The position numbers and the translations under genes are program-made. 38,423 nucleotides of DNA. Origin: Bacteroidota bacterium. Lineage in GTDB: Bacteria; Bacteroidota; Bacteroidia; Chitinophagales; Chitinophagaceae. The stretch is taken from assembly GCA_013286425.1 (NCBI GenBank), contig JABDFS010000024.1, positions 1 to 38,423 of the forward strand, given 5' to 3'. Under the pieces are notes generated by a model. The model was not told the DNA's origin. It worked only from the letters and a program-made list of their open reading frames with translations, and searched no databases. This document shows, one piece after another, positions 18,401-25,215 of the stretch (the first letter of the stretch is position 1; each line of letters starts with the position of its first letter).

Positions 18401-19070
18401 AGACTGCGTTATATTAGATATGGGTATTCCAACACAAAATTCTTATGACGCATTGGAGGAAGTAAGAAAAACATCCGGCCTTGAAAATCTTCCTATTATA
18501 ATTTTTACAGGAAAAAATTTAAGTCATGCTGAAGAAATGCGCATTAAGCAATATGCAGATTCTATTGTTGTAAAAACCGCGCATTCTTATCAACGCATTT
18601 TAGATGAAGTTTCTTTGTTTCTGCATTTGGTAGAAGAAAATAAAAGGGATGCAAAATCGCCGAGATATAAACGCGCTGTTGCATTAACCGAAGTATTAAA
18701 AGGCAAAACAGTTTTAATCGCTGATGACGATGTGCGCAATATATTTTCTCTAACAAAATCATTGGAGAATTATGGCATGAATGTGATCTCAGCAATTGAT
18801 GGCAGAGATGCACTAAAACAACTTGAAGAACATAAAAAAGTAGATATTATTTTGATGGATATGATGATGCCTGAAATGGATGGTTATGAAAGCACACGCC
18901 GCATTCGCGAAAATCCTAAATACAAAAATTTACCGGTGATTGCAGTAACAGCAAAAGCAATGATGGGTGACAGGGAGAAATGTATAAATGCAGGCGCTTC
19001 TGATTATATAACAAAACCTGTTGATGCAGACCAGTTAATCTCTTTATTAAGAGTGTGGTTGTATGCATGA
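15480..19070 (+). CDS. CHASE3-HAMP-GAF hybrid sensor kinase with three receivers
   Basis: This 1,196-residue protein has a membrane segment (10-30), a periplasmic CHASE3 domain (DAETGQRGFLLTG, 60-72), a second membrane segment (about 180-200), HAMP (about 205-275), GAF (about 290-430), a long glutamate/glutamine-rich coiled coil (435-525), and HisKA with His537 in FLANMSHELRTPLNS. The ATPase follows with N-box (NLISNALKF), DTGIG (684-688) and GTGLGLS (714-720). Three receivers follow, with Asp858, Asp980 and Asp1127. The middle one is divergent: its acidic pair is EE (936-937) and its lysine is followed by Thr, not Pro. No Hpt or DNA-binding domain is present. The architecture suits a multi-step phosphorelay with the neighbouring receiver proteins. 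Confidence 0.9.
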   Translation: MNSSFKRNLLILYGISFALLIISAVASYSSITNLLDSQKSVEHTNLVLNKLDSVISVLKDAETGQRGFLLTGSEEFLDPYNGSLPKAYRLISEIKDLTKDDALQQKSCTQLYNDISLRLTSLQTRIDDKRKGISPTIQQLEIGKAYMDSARIIVIMMSQREKDKLEARTVSLNKFAASTPALIVIASLLSLIVAVVSFLRVSSDFEKRTKLQEELIEKEKEITKRLNLVHNIAEKISAGDYKTRVDDEGKDALGYISGSLNKMAESLDYSFTNLSHNEWMQTGIAGLNDKMLGEKNLSTLTYGIVNYISAYIKAPVAAFYLLENDEQLVLSSGIALDESKVKKAIRLGEGLAGESALSGKEILLQDIDETDLIISFSSGGIKPKAIIAFPVFYERKLKGVLEIGSLKNFDDVTKHFLHGCAYNIGLAIHSARDHERLQELLSETQSQSEELQSQHEELENINAELEVQAEKLQASEEELRVQQEELQQSNMELEERSRLLEEKNELILERNLEIQAKAEQLAISTKYKSEFLANMSHELRTPLNSILLLSRLLTENHTKNLTNDQIEYAQVIQNSGNGLLTLINEILDISKIESGKMDLDYSDVYIESLVKEIKNLFEPVAKDKDITFNIKKDDSVKQLIETDRLRLEQILRNLISNALKFTKQGSVNLDISANDNTISFTVKDTGIGVPKEKIDIIFEAFQQADGSTKRQYGGTGLGLSISRELAKLLGGEIRAKSEEGKGSEFILTIPVKKNSTFMPDESKAVSDFTNKPSNANISASKKTEAKYISDIIPAAIPDDRDNINPGDKIILIIEDDTGFAKSLLDFTRKKNYKGIVAVRGDEGVELAKQFHPHGILLDIQLPVKSGWQVMDELKADRETKPIPVHMMSSYETKSKSLSAGAVDFISKPLAFEKMSLIFQKIEDALSRLPKKVLIVEENPMHAKALSYFLESFNVTAEIKNTVTDGIKALNEDKVDCVILDMGIPTQNSYDALEEVRKTSGLENLPIIIFTGKNLSHAEEMRIKQYADSIVVKTAHSYQRILDEVSLFLHLVEENKRDAKSPRYKRAVALTEVLKGKTVLIADDDVRNIFSLTKSLENYGMNVISAIDGRDALKQLEEHKKVDIILMDMMMPEMDGYESTRRIRENPKYKNLPVIAVTAKAMMGDREKCINAGASDYITKPVDADQLISLLRVWLYA

Positions 19071-19096
19071 TGCATTAATTCAATCTGTTCATCATA

Positions 19097-19111
19097 CCCA
19101 ACTTGATTGGG
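19097..19111. repeat. Small hairpin in a REP-like intergenic tract
   Basis: CCCAA-CTTGA-TTGGG, followed by CTCATTATTAAAG and, 40 bases on, TTTATAATGAGAT. TTTATAATGAGAT also occurs at about 27452-27464 beside another hairpin, which suggests the two gaps carry copies of one dispersed element. Confidence 0.4.
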
Positions 19112-19157
19112 CACCTCATTATTAAAGTGTTTGAATAAAAGTTTATAATGAGATTTA

Positions 19158-19184
19158 CAGGGAATTTATCGATAAAATTTCCTG
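19158..19184. terminator. Hairpin between convergent hybrid kinase and peptidase genes
   Basis: CAGGGAATTT and AAATTTCCTG pair over about 10 bp (one G-T pair) around a short AT-rich loop. It lies between two converging stop codons, so it could end transcripts from both sides. Confidence 0.45.
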
Positions 19185-19193
19185 CTTGATAAA

Positions 19194-20300
19194 TTAATTC
19201 ATCGCAAATTTATTCAACTCTTCACCAGGTAAAGCTTTCTTATTTACCAAAACAGAAATGGTATTAATAGCGAAGTAAGGGATGCTTACATAAATGTATC
19301 CTTTATACGGGCCAACTTCACCCCATGAATTCTTCACAATAAAATATTCTTTACCATGTTCATCTTTTGCAATGCCTGTTATCAGCATCAGATGGTCATC
19401 CTGTGTAACCTGTTCATCAAACAACTGCTGTCTTATTTGCTGTGTATATGTTGGCTCTGTAAATGCAGGAAAACTTGTTGAATCACTTGCATTGGTCGTC
19501 CACAAAGCAACACCCGTGCGCTGACGAAAACCAATGTTGCTTACATCAGCATCCCATGTTACAGTATAACCACTTTGCAAACATTGTTTAACTGTATTTA
19601 TCATTTCATCAAGCGGAACATTGTAATAAGAATTGCTGTTATAATTATCGGGCACTTCCATTGCAAAAGATGAATAAAAAGGATGATGCGTAAACGATGT
19701 TAGGCCAATAAAATCTGCAGGCTTTTCAGTTATATATTCCGCAGCAAAACTTTTTGGCGTATAATGTTTTCCGTTGTAATCAAACTCTGCCGGAGGCTGG
19801 CCAATATAACTCTGCAATATGCTGATGAAACCTTTTTTCCAACTTGTATCTACAACATCAGGATTTGCAGCAAGTACACTATCGAGATAAGTTTTTAAAA
19901 CATCCTGCATTTTATAATCATGCCCCATCACAACATCGTTGCCAACGCCAGGATAAATTTCCTGTGGCATTGCGCCGTAATTAGCAACAGCATTCAACAT
20001 ATCCTGCCCGAGGCCACCTTCCGCAAAACGTGTGTTGCCCCGGCGACGAATATATTTTTCTGCTTTATCAATATATAAATTGTAAACAGTAAAACTTTCA
20101 GAAAGATCCATTGAAGGTTTGTTCTGCATCAGCAATTCACTTTCCATCATTCCCGTTGAAGAAAAACACCAACACGTTCCTGAATGGCCCTGGTTTTTAA
20201 CGGGCGTTGCCGCATTATTTTTAATTACAGTAAACTGTGTTTGCGCCTGTGTAAGTAAAACGCTCATCATCAAAACAAGAACAACAATAATCTTTTGCAT
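19194..20300 (-). CDS. Exported C1-family (bleomycin hydrolase-like) cysteine peptidase
   Basis: This 368-residue protein has a signal peptide (to about residue 20, LLTQAQ). It has the papain-fold catalytic set: oxyanion Gln37 and Cys43 in NQGHSGTCWCF, His303 in DDHLMLITG, and Asn324 in KNSWGE. The GTCWCFSS and SESFTVYNLYIDKAEKYI regions resemble the C1B bleomycin hydrolase/aminopeptidase C group, but it is shorter than the usual ~440 residues and exported rather than cytoplasmic. There is no propeptide-like segment between signal and catalytic domain. It probably trims peptides in the periplasm or outside the cell. Confidence 0.82.
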   Translation of the reverse strand: MQKIIVVLVLMMSVLLTQAQTQFTVIKNNAATPVKNQGHSGTCWCFSSTGMMESELLMQNKPSMDLSESFTVYNLYIDKAEKYIRRRGNTRFAEGGLGQDMLNAVANYGAMPQEIYPGVGNDVVMGHDYKMQDVLKTYLDSVLAANPDVVDTSWKKGFISILQSYIGQPPAEFDYNGKHYTPKSFAAEYITEKPADFIGLTSFTHHPFYSSFAMEVPDNYNSNSYYNVPLDEMINTVKQCLQSGYTVTWDADVSNIGFRQRTGVALWTTNASDSTSFPAFTEPTYTQQIRQQLFDEQVTQDDHLMLITGIAKDEHGKEYFIVKNSWGEVGPYKGYIYVSIPYFAINTISVLVNKKALPGEELNKFAMN

Positions 20301-20744
20301 AAGTGATAAATTTTGAAAAAACAGCGAGAACTATTTGAGTTATTTATTTGGTTACTGGCAAATCAAGAATGGCATCACGGTTGTGTCACTCCAGTTTGCT
20401 TGTCCCGAGAGCAAAGCGATTCGGGATACTGCATACTTTCAGGCATCTCCGGTTTCCTGTTCATACGACGTTTATGACCATAAAATCTCAAACAACTCCC
20501 GTGCGGCTAAAATAAAGAATACTGTTATGCGATTAAAGATATTTGAAACTCAATAACAAATATTTTTACTATGTGCCTCTAAGTTAGTTTGTGCGGTAAA
20601 TCTTTTAAACACCACATCTTCCCGAACACATGCACTGGGCGCTATCTTCATCAATACATAAGGTTGATGCAACAACTGCAAACAATAATGACAAAGGCTT
20701 TAACGGGCAGAAGAGGAGAGTCAAAATTCCCAAACAGGTATTTT

Positions 20745-20901
20745 GTAGGTATTAAACAGATATCAATACCAGTTTAAAGAGAAATCAAAAAGATACAAAA
20801 GATAGACAGTGAACGTCTTTTGTACCTCTTTAATCCCTCTTTGATCCCTTTTTGGTACCTCTTTTACTTCTTTTTTATATACTTTTAGTAGGTATTAAAC
20901 A
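20745..20901 (+). repeat. 14-base direct repeat flanking the second 11-bp array
   Basis: GTAGGTATTAAACA occurs at 20745-20758 and again at 20888-20901, both preceded by a T-rich stretch. The copies bracket the 11-bp array and lie 143 bp apart start to start, as if the array had been inserted between or excised by them. Confidence 0.75.
20812..20877 (-). repeat. Tandem array, 11-bp period, unit TACCTCTTTAA
   Basis: Six consecutive 11-base units: AACGTCTTTTG (partial match), TACCTCTTTAA, TCCCTCTTTGA, TCCCTTTTTGG, TACCTCTTTTA, CTTCTTTTTTA. The plus strand is strongly pyrimidine-rich. On the minus strand the frame through it reads KEVKEVPKRDQRGIKEVQK, an 11-residue repeat, in a 43-codon frame without a start. 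Confidence 0.8.
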
Positions 20902-21085
20902 ATATCTTGTTCCCTATTTTAAGTATGCCCGGTTAATCGCACAAGAGATTAAAGAATATGAAATAAATACAGCAGTAACTTTACACGAATGTTGGCAACT
21001 GATGCGTGATAATTATCTGGAAAACTTTATCATTTAATTTCAAAAGCAAACCTTTCTTTTGCATTTTGAAAATACTTTCAAAAAA

Positions 21086-22180
21086 ATGTCTGACACACAA
21101 CAATCTGCCTTTCTTCTCTTACAGGACGGAACTTTTTTTCAGGGAAAAGCTTTTGGTAAAATTGGAACCGCAACCGGCGAAATTTGTTTTAATACCGGCA
21201 TGACCGGTTACCAGGAAGTTTTTACCGACCCAAGTTATTACGGCCAGGTACTTATAATGAACAACGTTCACATTGGCAATTACGGCGTAAATAAAATTGA
21301 CCAGGAAAGTAAAAGCGTAAAGATCCGCGCATTGATAGGTCGCAATCTTGAAGATAAATATTCACGTTACAAGGCAACAGACAGCCTTGATGCATATCTT
21401 AAAAGCAATGATATCGTTGCTATTGAAGGCATTGATACACGCTCGCTGGTTGCACATATAAGAAGCCGCGGCGCTATGAACTGCATCATCTCGTCTGAAA
21501 TAACAGATAAAAAAATTTTACAGGAAGAATTAGATAAAGTGCCCGATATGGATGGCCTTGAACTGGCTTCTGTTGTTAGCACTAAAGAAGTGTATGAAGT
21601 GGGCGATACCAATGCACCGTTAAAAATTGCGGTGATGGATTATGGTGTAAAACAAAACATACTTACATCGCTTGCAGAAAGAGGCGCTTACTTAAAAGTG
21701 TTTCCCGCAAAAACTCCGTTGAATGAAATAAAAGCTTTTAATGCTGATGGTTATTTTATTTCAAACGGCCCAGGAGATCCTGCAGCAATGCCTTATGCTG
21801 TCGAAACAGTAAAAGAATTGCTGAATGAAAACAAACCATTGTTCGGCATTTGCCTCGGCCATCAGTTACTTGCTTTGGCAAATGATATTCCTACATTTAA
21901 AATGCATCACGGGCACAGAGGCTTAAATCATCCGGTAAAAAATCTTATTAATAACCGTTGTGAGATCACTACACAAAATCATGGCTTCGGCGTAAATCCT
22001 GAAGCAGTGAAAAATAACAGCGAGATAGAAATTACACATGTAAACCTGAATGATGAAAGCATTGAAGGCATCCGCATGAAAAACAAGCCTGCATTCAGTG
22101 TACAATATCATCCGGAAAGCACGCCCGGTCCGCACGACAGCCGTTATCTTTTTGATGAGTTTATAGAAATGCTGCGCTGA
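21086..22180 (+). CDS. carA: Carbamoyl-phosphate synthase small (glutaminase) subunit
   Basis: The 364-residue product hydrolyses glutamine and passes ammonia to the large subunit for carbamoyl phosphate, feeding pyrimidine and arginine synthesis. The N-terminal CPSase small-chain domain shows FNTGMTGYQEVFTDPSYYGQ; the C-terminal class I glutamine amidotransferase has nucleophile Cys256 in GICLGHQLL and His342/Glu344 in YHPES. The ATG at 21086 is chosen over an in-frame TTG nine codons upstream because SDTQQSAFLLLQDG is a normal start for this protein. carB is not adjacent, as is common in Bacteroidota. A terminator follows. Confidence 0.95.
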   Translation: MSDTQQSAFLLLQDGTFFQGKAFGKIGTATGEICFNTGMTGYQEVFTDPSYYGQVLIMNNVHIGNYGVNKIDQESKSVKIRALIGRNLEDKYSRYKATDSLDAYLKSNDIVAIEGIDTRSLVAHIRSRGAMNCIISSEITDKKILQEELDKVPDMDGLELASVVSTKEVYEVGDTNAPLKIAVMDYGVKQNILTSLAERGAYLKVFPAKTPLNEIKAFNADGYFISNGPGDPAAMPYAVETVKELLNENKPLFGICLGHQLLALANDIPTFKMHHGHRGLNHPVKNLINNRCEITTQNHGFGVNPEAVKNNSEIEITHVNLNDESIEGIRMKNKPAFSVQYHPESTPGPHDSRYLFDEFIEMLR

Positions 22181-22212
22181 TAGTTCAATCACATTCATTC
22201 AAAATATTATTG

Positions 22213-22243
22213 AGCCTGGATTAATGCAATATTAATTCAGGCT
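22213..22243 (+). terminator. Rho-independent terminator of carA
   Basis: AGCCTGGATTAAT and ATTAATTCAGGCT form a 13-bp stem (one G-T pair) with loop GCAAT, followed by GAATTTTTG. It lies 33 bp past the carA stop. Confidence 0.75.
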
Positions 22244-22290
22244 GAATTTTTGTTATGATTAATGCCAGTCATAGTCATTCAATTTTATGC

Positions 22291-22320
22291 TTGCCAACTG
22301 TGGCACATTGCTTATAATTT
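22291..22320 (+). promoter_or_regulatory. Possible promoter of the sugar dehydrogenase gene
   Basis: TTG at 22291 and TATAATTT at 22313 are 19 bases apart, close to the Bacteroidota -33/-7 pattern, and lie 20 bp before the ATG. The -7 element lacks the usual final TTTG, so this is tentative. Confidence 0.35.
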
Positions 22321-22339
22321 TTCACTTTAAATACATACT

Positions 22340-23755
22340 ATGAAAAGCATTTCCACATTTTTTTTATTGCTTTTATGCATACCATTCACGCAAGCTCAAC
22401 AATTTAATCTTGTACAATTTTCTTCCGGCTTTTCAAATATGATTGGACTTGAAAATTCCGGCGACGATCGTTTGTTTGTTATAGAACAGGAAGGAAAAAT
22501 TTTTATTGTTGATTCAACAGGGGCAAAAACTGCAACGCCGTTTCTTGATATAACAGACCGCGTTCATTTCAAAGGTGAACAAGGTTTGCTCGGTCTTGCA
22601 TTCGATCCTTCTTATTCAACCAATGGTTACTTTTTTGTAAACTATATTAATAAAGCAGGCAATACACAGATATCGAGATTCAGGGTTTCAAACAATCCGA
22701 ATGTTGCTAATAAAAATTCAGAGAAATTTATTATCAATATAACACAAACTTACAATGATCATAAAGCTGGCTGCACCAGGTTTGGCCCTGATGGGTATTT
22801 ATATATCGCTATGGGCGATGGCGACAGGGAAGGCGATCCTGACAGCTATTCACAAAACCCAATGCTTTTACTGGGCAAGATGTTGCGCATTGACGTGCAC
22901 AGCGGCAGTGCATCGTATAAAATTCCACCTGATAATCCTTTTGTCGATTCTGCTAACTATAAACCTGAAATATGGGATCTTGGTTTGCGTAATCCCTGGC
23001 GCTGGAGTTTTGATGCATTAACCGGGCAAATGTTTATTGGAGATGTTGGACAGGATTCATTGGAAGAAGTTGATGTGGAAGCAAAAGATGCAGGCGGAAA
23101 TAACTATGGATGGCGTTGCTATGAAGGAACAATTCCTTTTGATACAGCAGGATGTAAACCGAAGAAGAATTATGTTCTTCCGAAGTATGAATATTCACAT
23201 GTAGATACCTCAGGCGGCGATTGTTGCATCATCGGTGGTTTTGTTTACAGAGGCACAAAGTATCCATCGTTGTATGGTAAATATATTTTCACTGATTATT
23301 GCAGTGGCTTGTTCCGGTTGTTATACAAGCAAGGTGGAAACAGCAGGGTGCAGACTGTTTACGATGGCAGTAACAGTTCATACACTTGCTTTGGCGAAAG
23401 TGCGAACAATGAACTCTATGTATGCAATGAAATTAATGGCACAATTTATCACATAACTTATGGCACTGTACAAAGCAATATAGCAACAGGCGAAAAAGTT
23501 GGGTTGAATAATTTCACGTTCGCTCCCAATCCTGCAAAAAATAATATTACCATCACTTACAACTCAAATAAAACAGAGCAGGTTGCCATAAAAGTTTCAG
23601 GCATTTTAGGTCAGCAGGTTTATACTGTTTCCAAAACGGCAAATAAAGGATCAAACATTTGGAACATCAATCTGAATATTCGCGGAGGTAATTATTATCT
23701 AAGCATTGCAAACGCTTCAGGCAGTGTTATTACACAGAACCTGCAGGTTCAATAA
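22340..23755 (+). CDS. PQQ-dependent glucose/sorbosone dehydrogenase-like protein with T9SS tail
   Basis: This 471-residue protein has a signal peptide (cleaved near TQAQ, residue 20), a six-bladed GSDH/soluble glucose dehydrogenase propeller and a T9SS sorting domain (390-471, from NNFTFAPNPAKNNITI). Family landmarks are RLFVIEQEGKIFIVD, GEQGLLGLAFDP, FGPDGYLYIAMGDGD and LGLRNPWRWSFD. The catalytic-type histidine is His141, in NDHKAG where many relatives have NHNGG. Relatives oxidise sugars using PQQ, but many in this family have unproven substrates; no PQQ synthesis genes are here. Export through T9SS suggests action at the cell surface. Confidence 0.87.
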   Translation: MKSISTFFLLLLCIPFTQAQQFNLVQFSSGFSNMIGLENSGDDRLFVIEQEGKIFIVDSTGAKTATPFLDITDRVHFKGEQGLLGLAFDPSYSTNGYFFVNYINKAGNTQISRFRVSNNPNVANKNSEKFIINITQTYNDHKAGCTRFGPDGYLYIAMGDGDREGDPDSYSQNPMLLLGKMLRIDVHSGSASYKIPPDNPFVDSANYKPEIWDLGLRNPWRWSFDALTGQMFIGDVGQDSLEEVDVEAKDAGGNNYGWRCYEGTIPFDTAGCKPKKNYVLPKYEYSHVDTSGGDCCIIGGFVYRGTKYPSLYGKYIFTDYCSGLFRLLYKQGGNSRVQTVYDGSNSSYTCFGESANNELYVCNEINGTIYHITYGTVQSNIATGEKVGLNNFTFAPNPAKNNITITYNSNKTEQVAIKVSGILGQQVYTVSKTANKGSNIWNINLNIRGGNYYLSIANASGSVITQNLQVQ

Positions 23756-23775
23756 ATAATAAACAATCAACAAAT

Positions 23776-23810
23776 AATAAAGCCATCATTATTGCAATGA
23801 TGGCTTTATT
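23776..23810 (+). terminator. Strong hairpin terminator after the sugar dehydrogenase gene
   Basis: AATAAAGCCATCATT and AATGATGGCTTTATT form a perfect 15-bp stem with loop ATTGC. The stem begins 20 bp past the stop codon and its 3' arm supplies the T-rich end. Confidence 0.8.
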
Positions 23811-23833
23811 GCGTATCAACCTATTTGTTGTTT

Positions 23834-23841
23834 TATTTTTG
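23834..23841 (+). promoter_or_regulatory. Promoter -7 element almost touching a start codon
   Basis: TATTTTTG is an exact TAnnTTTG match and ends five bases before the ATG at 23846; a TTG lies 22 bases upstream (23809-23811). If used, transcription would begin at or next to the ATG, giving a leaderless message. Confidence 0.4.
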
Positions 23842-23845
23842 ACAG

Positions 23846-24157
23846 ATGAATCGCATTGAAAAATTACAGGAGCTACTACAAAAAATGCCGGATGATAATT
23901 TCTTAAGGCATGCGCTCGCACTGGAATACATTAAACTTGGCAATGACGATGATGCAAAAGTTTTGTTTGAAAATATTTTAAATGCTTCACCGGATTATGT
24001 TGGTTCTTATTATCATCTTGGAAAATTGTTAGAAAGGCAAAGCGAAACAACAGCAGCAATTGAATGGTATGAAAAAGGAATGGCCGCAGCTAAGAAAGCA
24101 AATGATCAACATGCATATAATGAACTGCAGGCAGCTTATGAAGATATTGTTTATTAA
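23846..24157 (+). CDS. Small tetratricopeptide-repeat protein
   Basis: This 103-residue protein consists of about two and a half TPR helix pairs: DNFLRHALALEYIKLGNDDDAKVLFENIL (consensus Leu, Gly, Ala and Pro positions present), then GSYYHLGKLLERQSETTAAIEWYEKGM. There is no signal peptide or membrane segment, so it is a cytoplasmic adaptor-like protein of unknown partner. It is framed by hairpins on both sides, so it looks monocistronic. Confidence 0.8.
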   Translation: MNRIEKLQELLQKMPDDNFLRHALALEYIKLGNDDDAKVLFENILNASPDYVGSYYHLGKLLERQSETTAAIEWYEKGMAAAKKANDQHAYNELQAAYEDIVY

Positions 24158-24181
24158 CTTTTGAAAGTGCATATACGGTAA

Positions 24182-24202
24182 AGCATCGCTTGTAACGATG
24201 CT
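24182..24202 (+). terminator. Hairpin after the TPR gene
   Basis: AGCATCG and CGATGCT form a perfect 7-bp stem with a 7-base loop, 25 bp past the TPR stop. The following bases (GAAATTATTATTG) are only modestly T-rich, so termination is plausible rather than clear. It also lies just beyond the stop of the possible minus-strand small gene. Confidence 0.5.
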
Positions 24203-24225
24203 GAAATTATTATTGAAATGTATTA

Positions 24226-24303
24226 TTAAATATTGGTGGGCAATAATACATAGCCGTCTTCAATACTGAAGAAGCGTTTAATTGCATTTAAGAACTTTTT
24301 CAT
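24226..24303 (-). CDS. Possible 25-residue basic/amphipathic small protein
   Basis: On the minus strand an ATG opens a 25-codon frame starting MKKFLNAIKRFFSIEDG and ending with a hydrophobic VLLPTNI. The first 14 residues would form a basic amphipathic helix, as in membrane-binding small proteins. It sits alone in a 300-bp gap, antisense to both neighbours, with an AT-rich upstream region and a hairpin after it on its own strand. I recognise no family, and a frame this short can arise by chance. Confidence 0.35.
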   Translation of the reverse strand: MKKFLNAIKRFFSIEDGYVLLPTNI

Positions 24304-24457
24304 AAAATAAAATTGTGTATATATGATATAATGCAATTCAAAAAATTTAATCGTTCACTATTAAAATCACGTTAAACACAAAATATATCACGTGGCACAT
24401 TTCAAAAACAAGTAATTATCTTTAGTTACATCTATTTAAAATTAAAAGTTGTTAATC

Positions 24458-25066
24458 ATGAAAAAATCTCTGTTGCTATTTATTCTACCGCTTGTATTCA
24501 GCAGCTTTACTATTGTTAATACCAGTGAATTAACTAACGCTGAAAGAAAATTTGCAGTTGACCATTTAAATAAAACACGTGCAGATTTAATTGCTTCAGT
24601 ACAAGGCTTATCAGAAGCGCAGTTAAACTTTAAGCCTGCACCTGATCGTTGGTCTGTTTTGGAATGTGTGAAGCACATAACATTAGCATCGCAAGGTTTA
24701 TTCGCATTTGTTCAGCATACAGCAAAAACACCTAACGACAGCAACTTTAAATCCGGTGTTACAGACAGTATGTTTATTGCTATGGTTGAAGACAGGTCGC
24801 ATAAAGCACAAGCGCCTGAGCCATTTAAACCTGTTCATTCTCCTTATAAAAACTTAACTGAAACATTAAAGGCTTTTAATGCAGGGAGAGACAGCCTGAT
24901 CAATTATGTACAAACAACAAACGATGATCTGCGCAATCACATTGCTTCTATGCCCTTTGGAAAAGTAGATGCATACCAGTTGATACTTTTAATTTCAGCA
25001 CATACCAATCGCCATATGCAACAGCTAAATGAAGTAAAAGCTGATCCAAACTTTCCAAAACAATAA
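24458..25066 (+). CDS. Secreted DinB-superfamily protein
   Basis: This 202-residue protein has an N-terminal signal peptide (MKKSLLLFILPLVFSSFTIV), then a four-helix DinB-like domain. The three metal-ligand histidines of the fold are in place: His73 in VLECVKHI, and His182 and His186 in AHTNRHMQQL. The motif RWSVLECVKHI is typical of the DinB_2 group. Members bind a divalent metal; many act as thiol-dependent transferases, but exported versions have no established role. The ATG at 24458 is preferred over a TTG three codons upstream because it begins a normal signal sequence. Confidence 0.82.
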   Translation: MKKSLLLFILPLVFSSFTIVNTSELTNAERKFAVDHLNKTRADLIASVQGLSEAQLNFKPAPDRWSVLECVKHITLASQGLFAFVQHTAKTPNDSNFKSGVTDSMFIAMVEDRSHKAQAPEPFKPVHSPYKNLTETLKAFNAGRDSLINYVQTTNDDLRNHIASMPFGKVDAYQLILLISAHTNRHMQQLNEVKADPNFPKQ

Positions 25067-25069
25067 TTG

Positions 25070-25173
25070 GATTCAAGATACACAGTTCAAGGTTCAGGAA
25101 ACAAAATTGAAGACTCAAATGCAGATTTAAATTGAATGTTGAATCTTGTACCCTGAATCTTGTGTCTTGAGTC
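25070..25173. repeat. Imperfect long inverted repeat with CAAGATTCA-like units
   Basis: The left arm (from 25070, GATTCAAGATACACAG) and right arm (ending 25173, TGTGTCTTGAGTC) are imperfect reverse complements about 22-29 bases long around a ~50-base centre. The arms themselves consist of short echoes of TTCAAG/CTTGAA. It lies just before the LigD gene and may be a dispersed intergenic element. Confidence 0.5.
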
Positions 25174-25215
25174 TTTTACTTTAGCCTTTGGCATAATTCT
25201 TTGAATATAATTCAT

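Larger units (their letters stand above)
20301..21085. other. 785-bp intergenic region with repeats and doubtful small frames
   Basis: It contains a TCCCGA...TCGGGA hairpin near 20402-20425, a 14-base direct repeat (20745 and 20888), and an 11-bp array (20812-20877). Short plus frames end at 20556, 20777 and 21037. The last, about 61 codons, reads VGIKQYLVPYFKYARLI and onward, with VGIKQ shared with the frame ending at 20777 because of the direct repeat. None has a recognisable domain or convincing start; I do not call them genes. Confidence 0.5.

Noticed and set aside
20335-20556. 73-codon plus frame upstream of carA
   Set aside because: It starts with TTG, spans an intergenic TCCCGA/TCGGGA hairpin and has no recognisable family; kept only as a note in the gap description.
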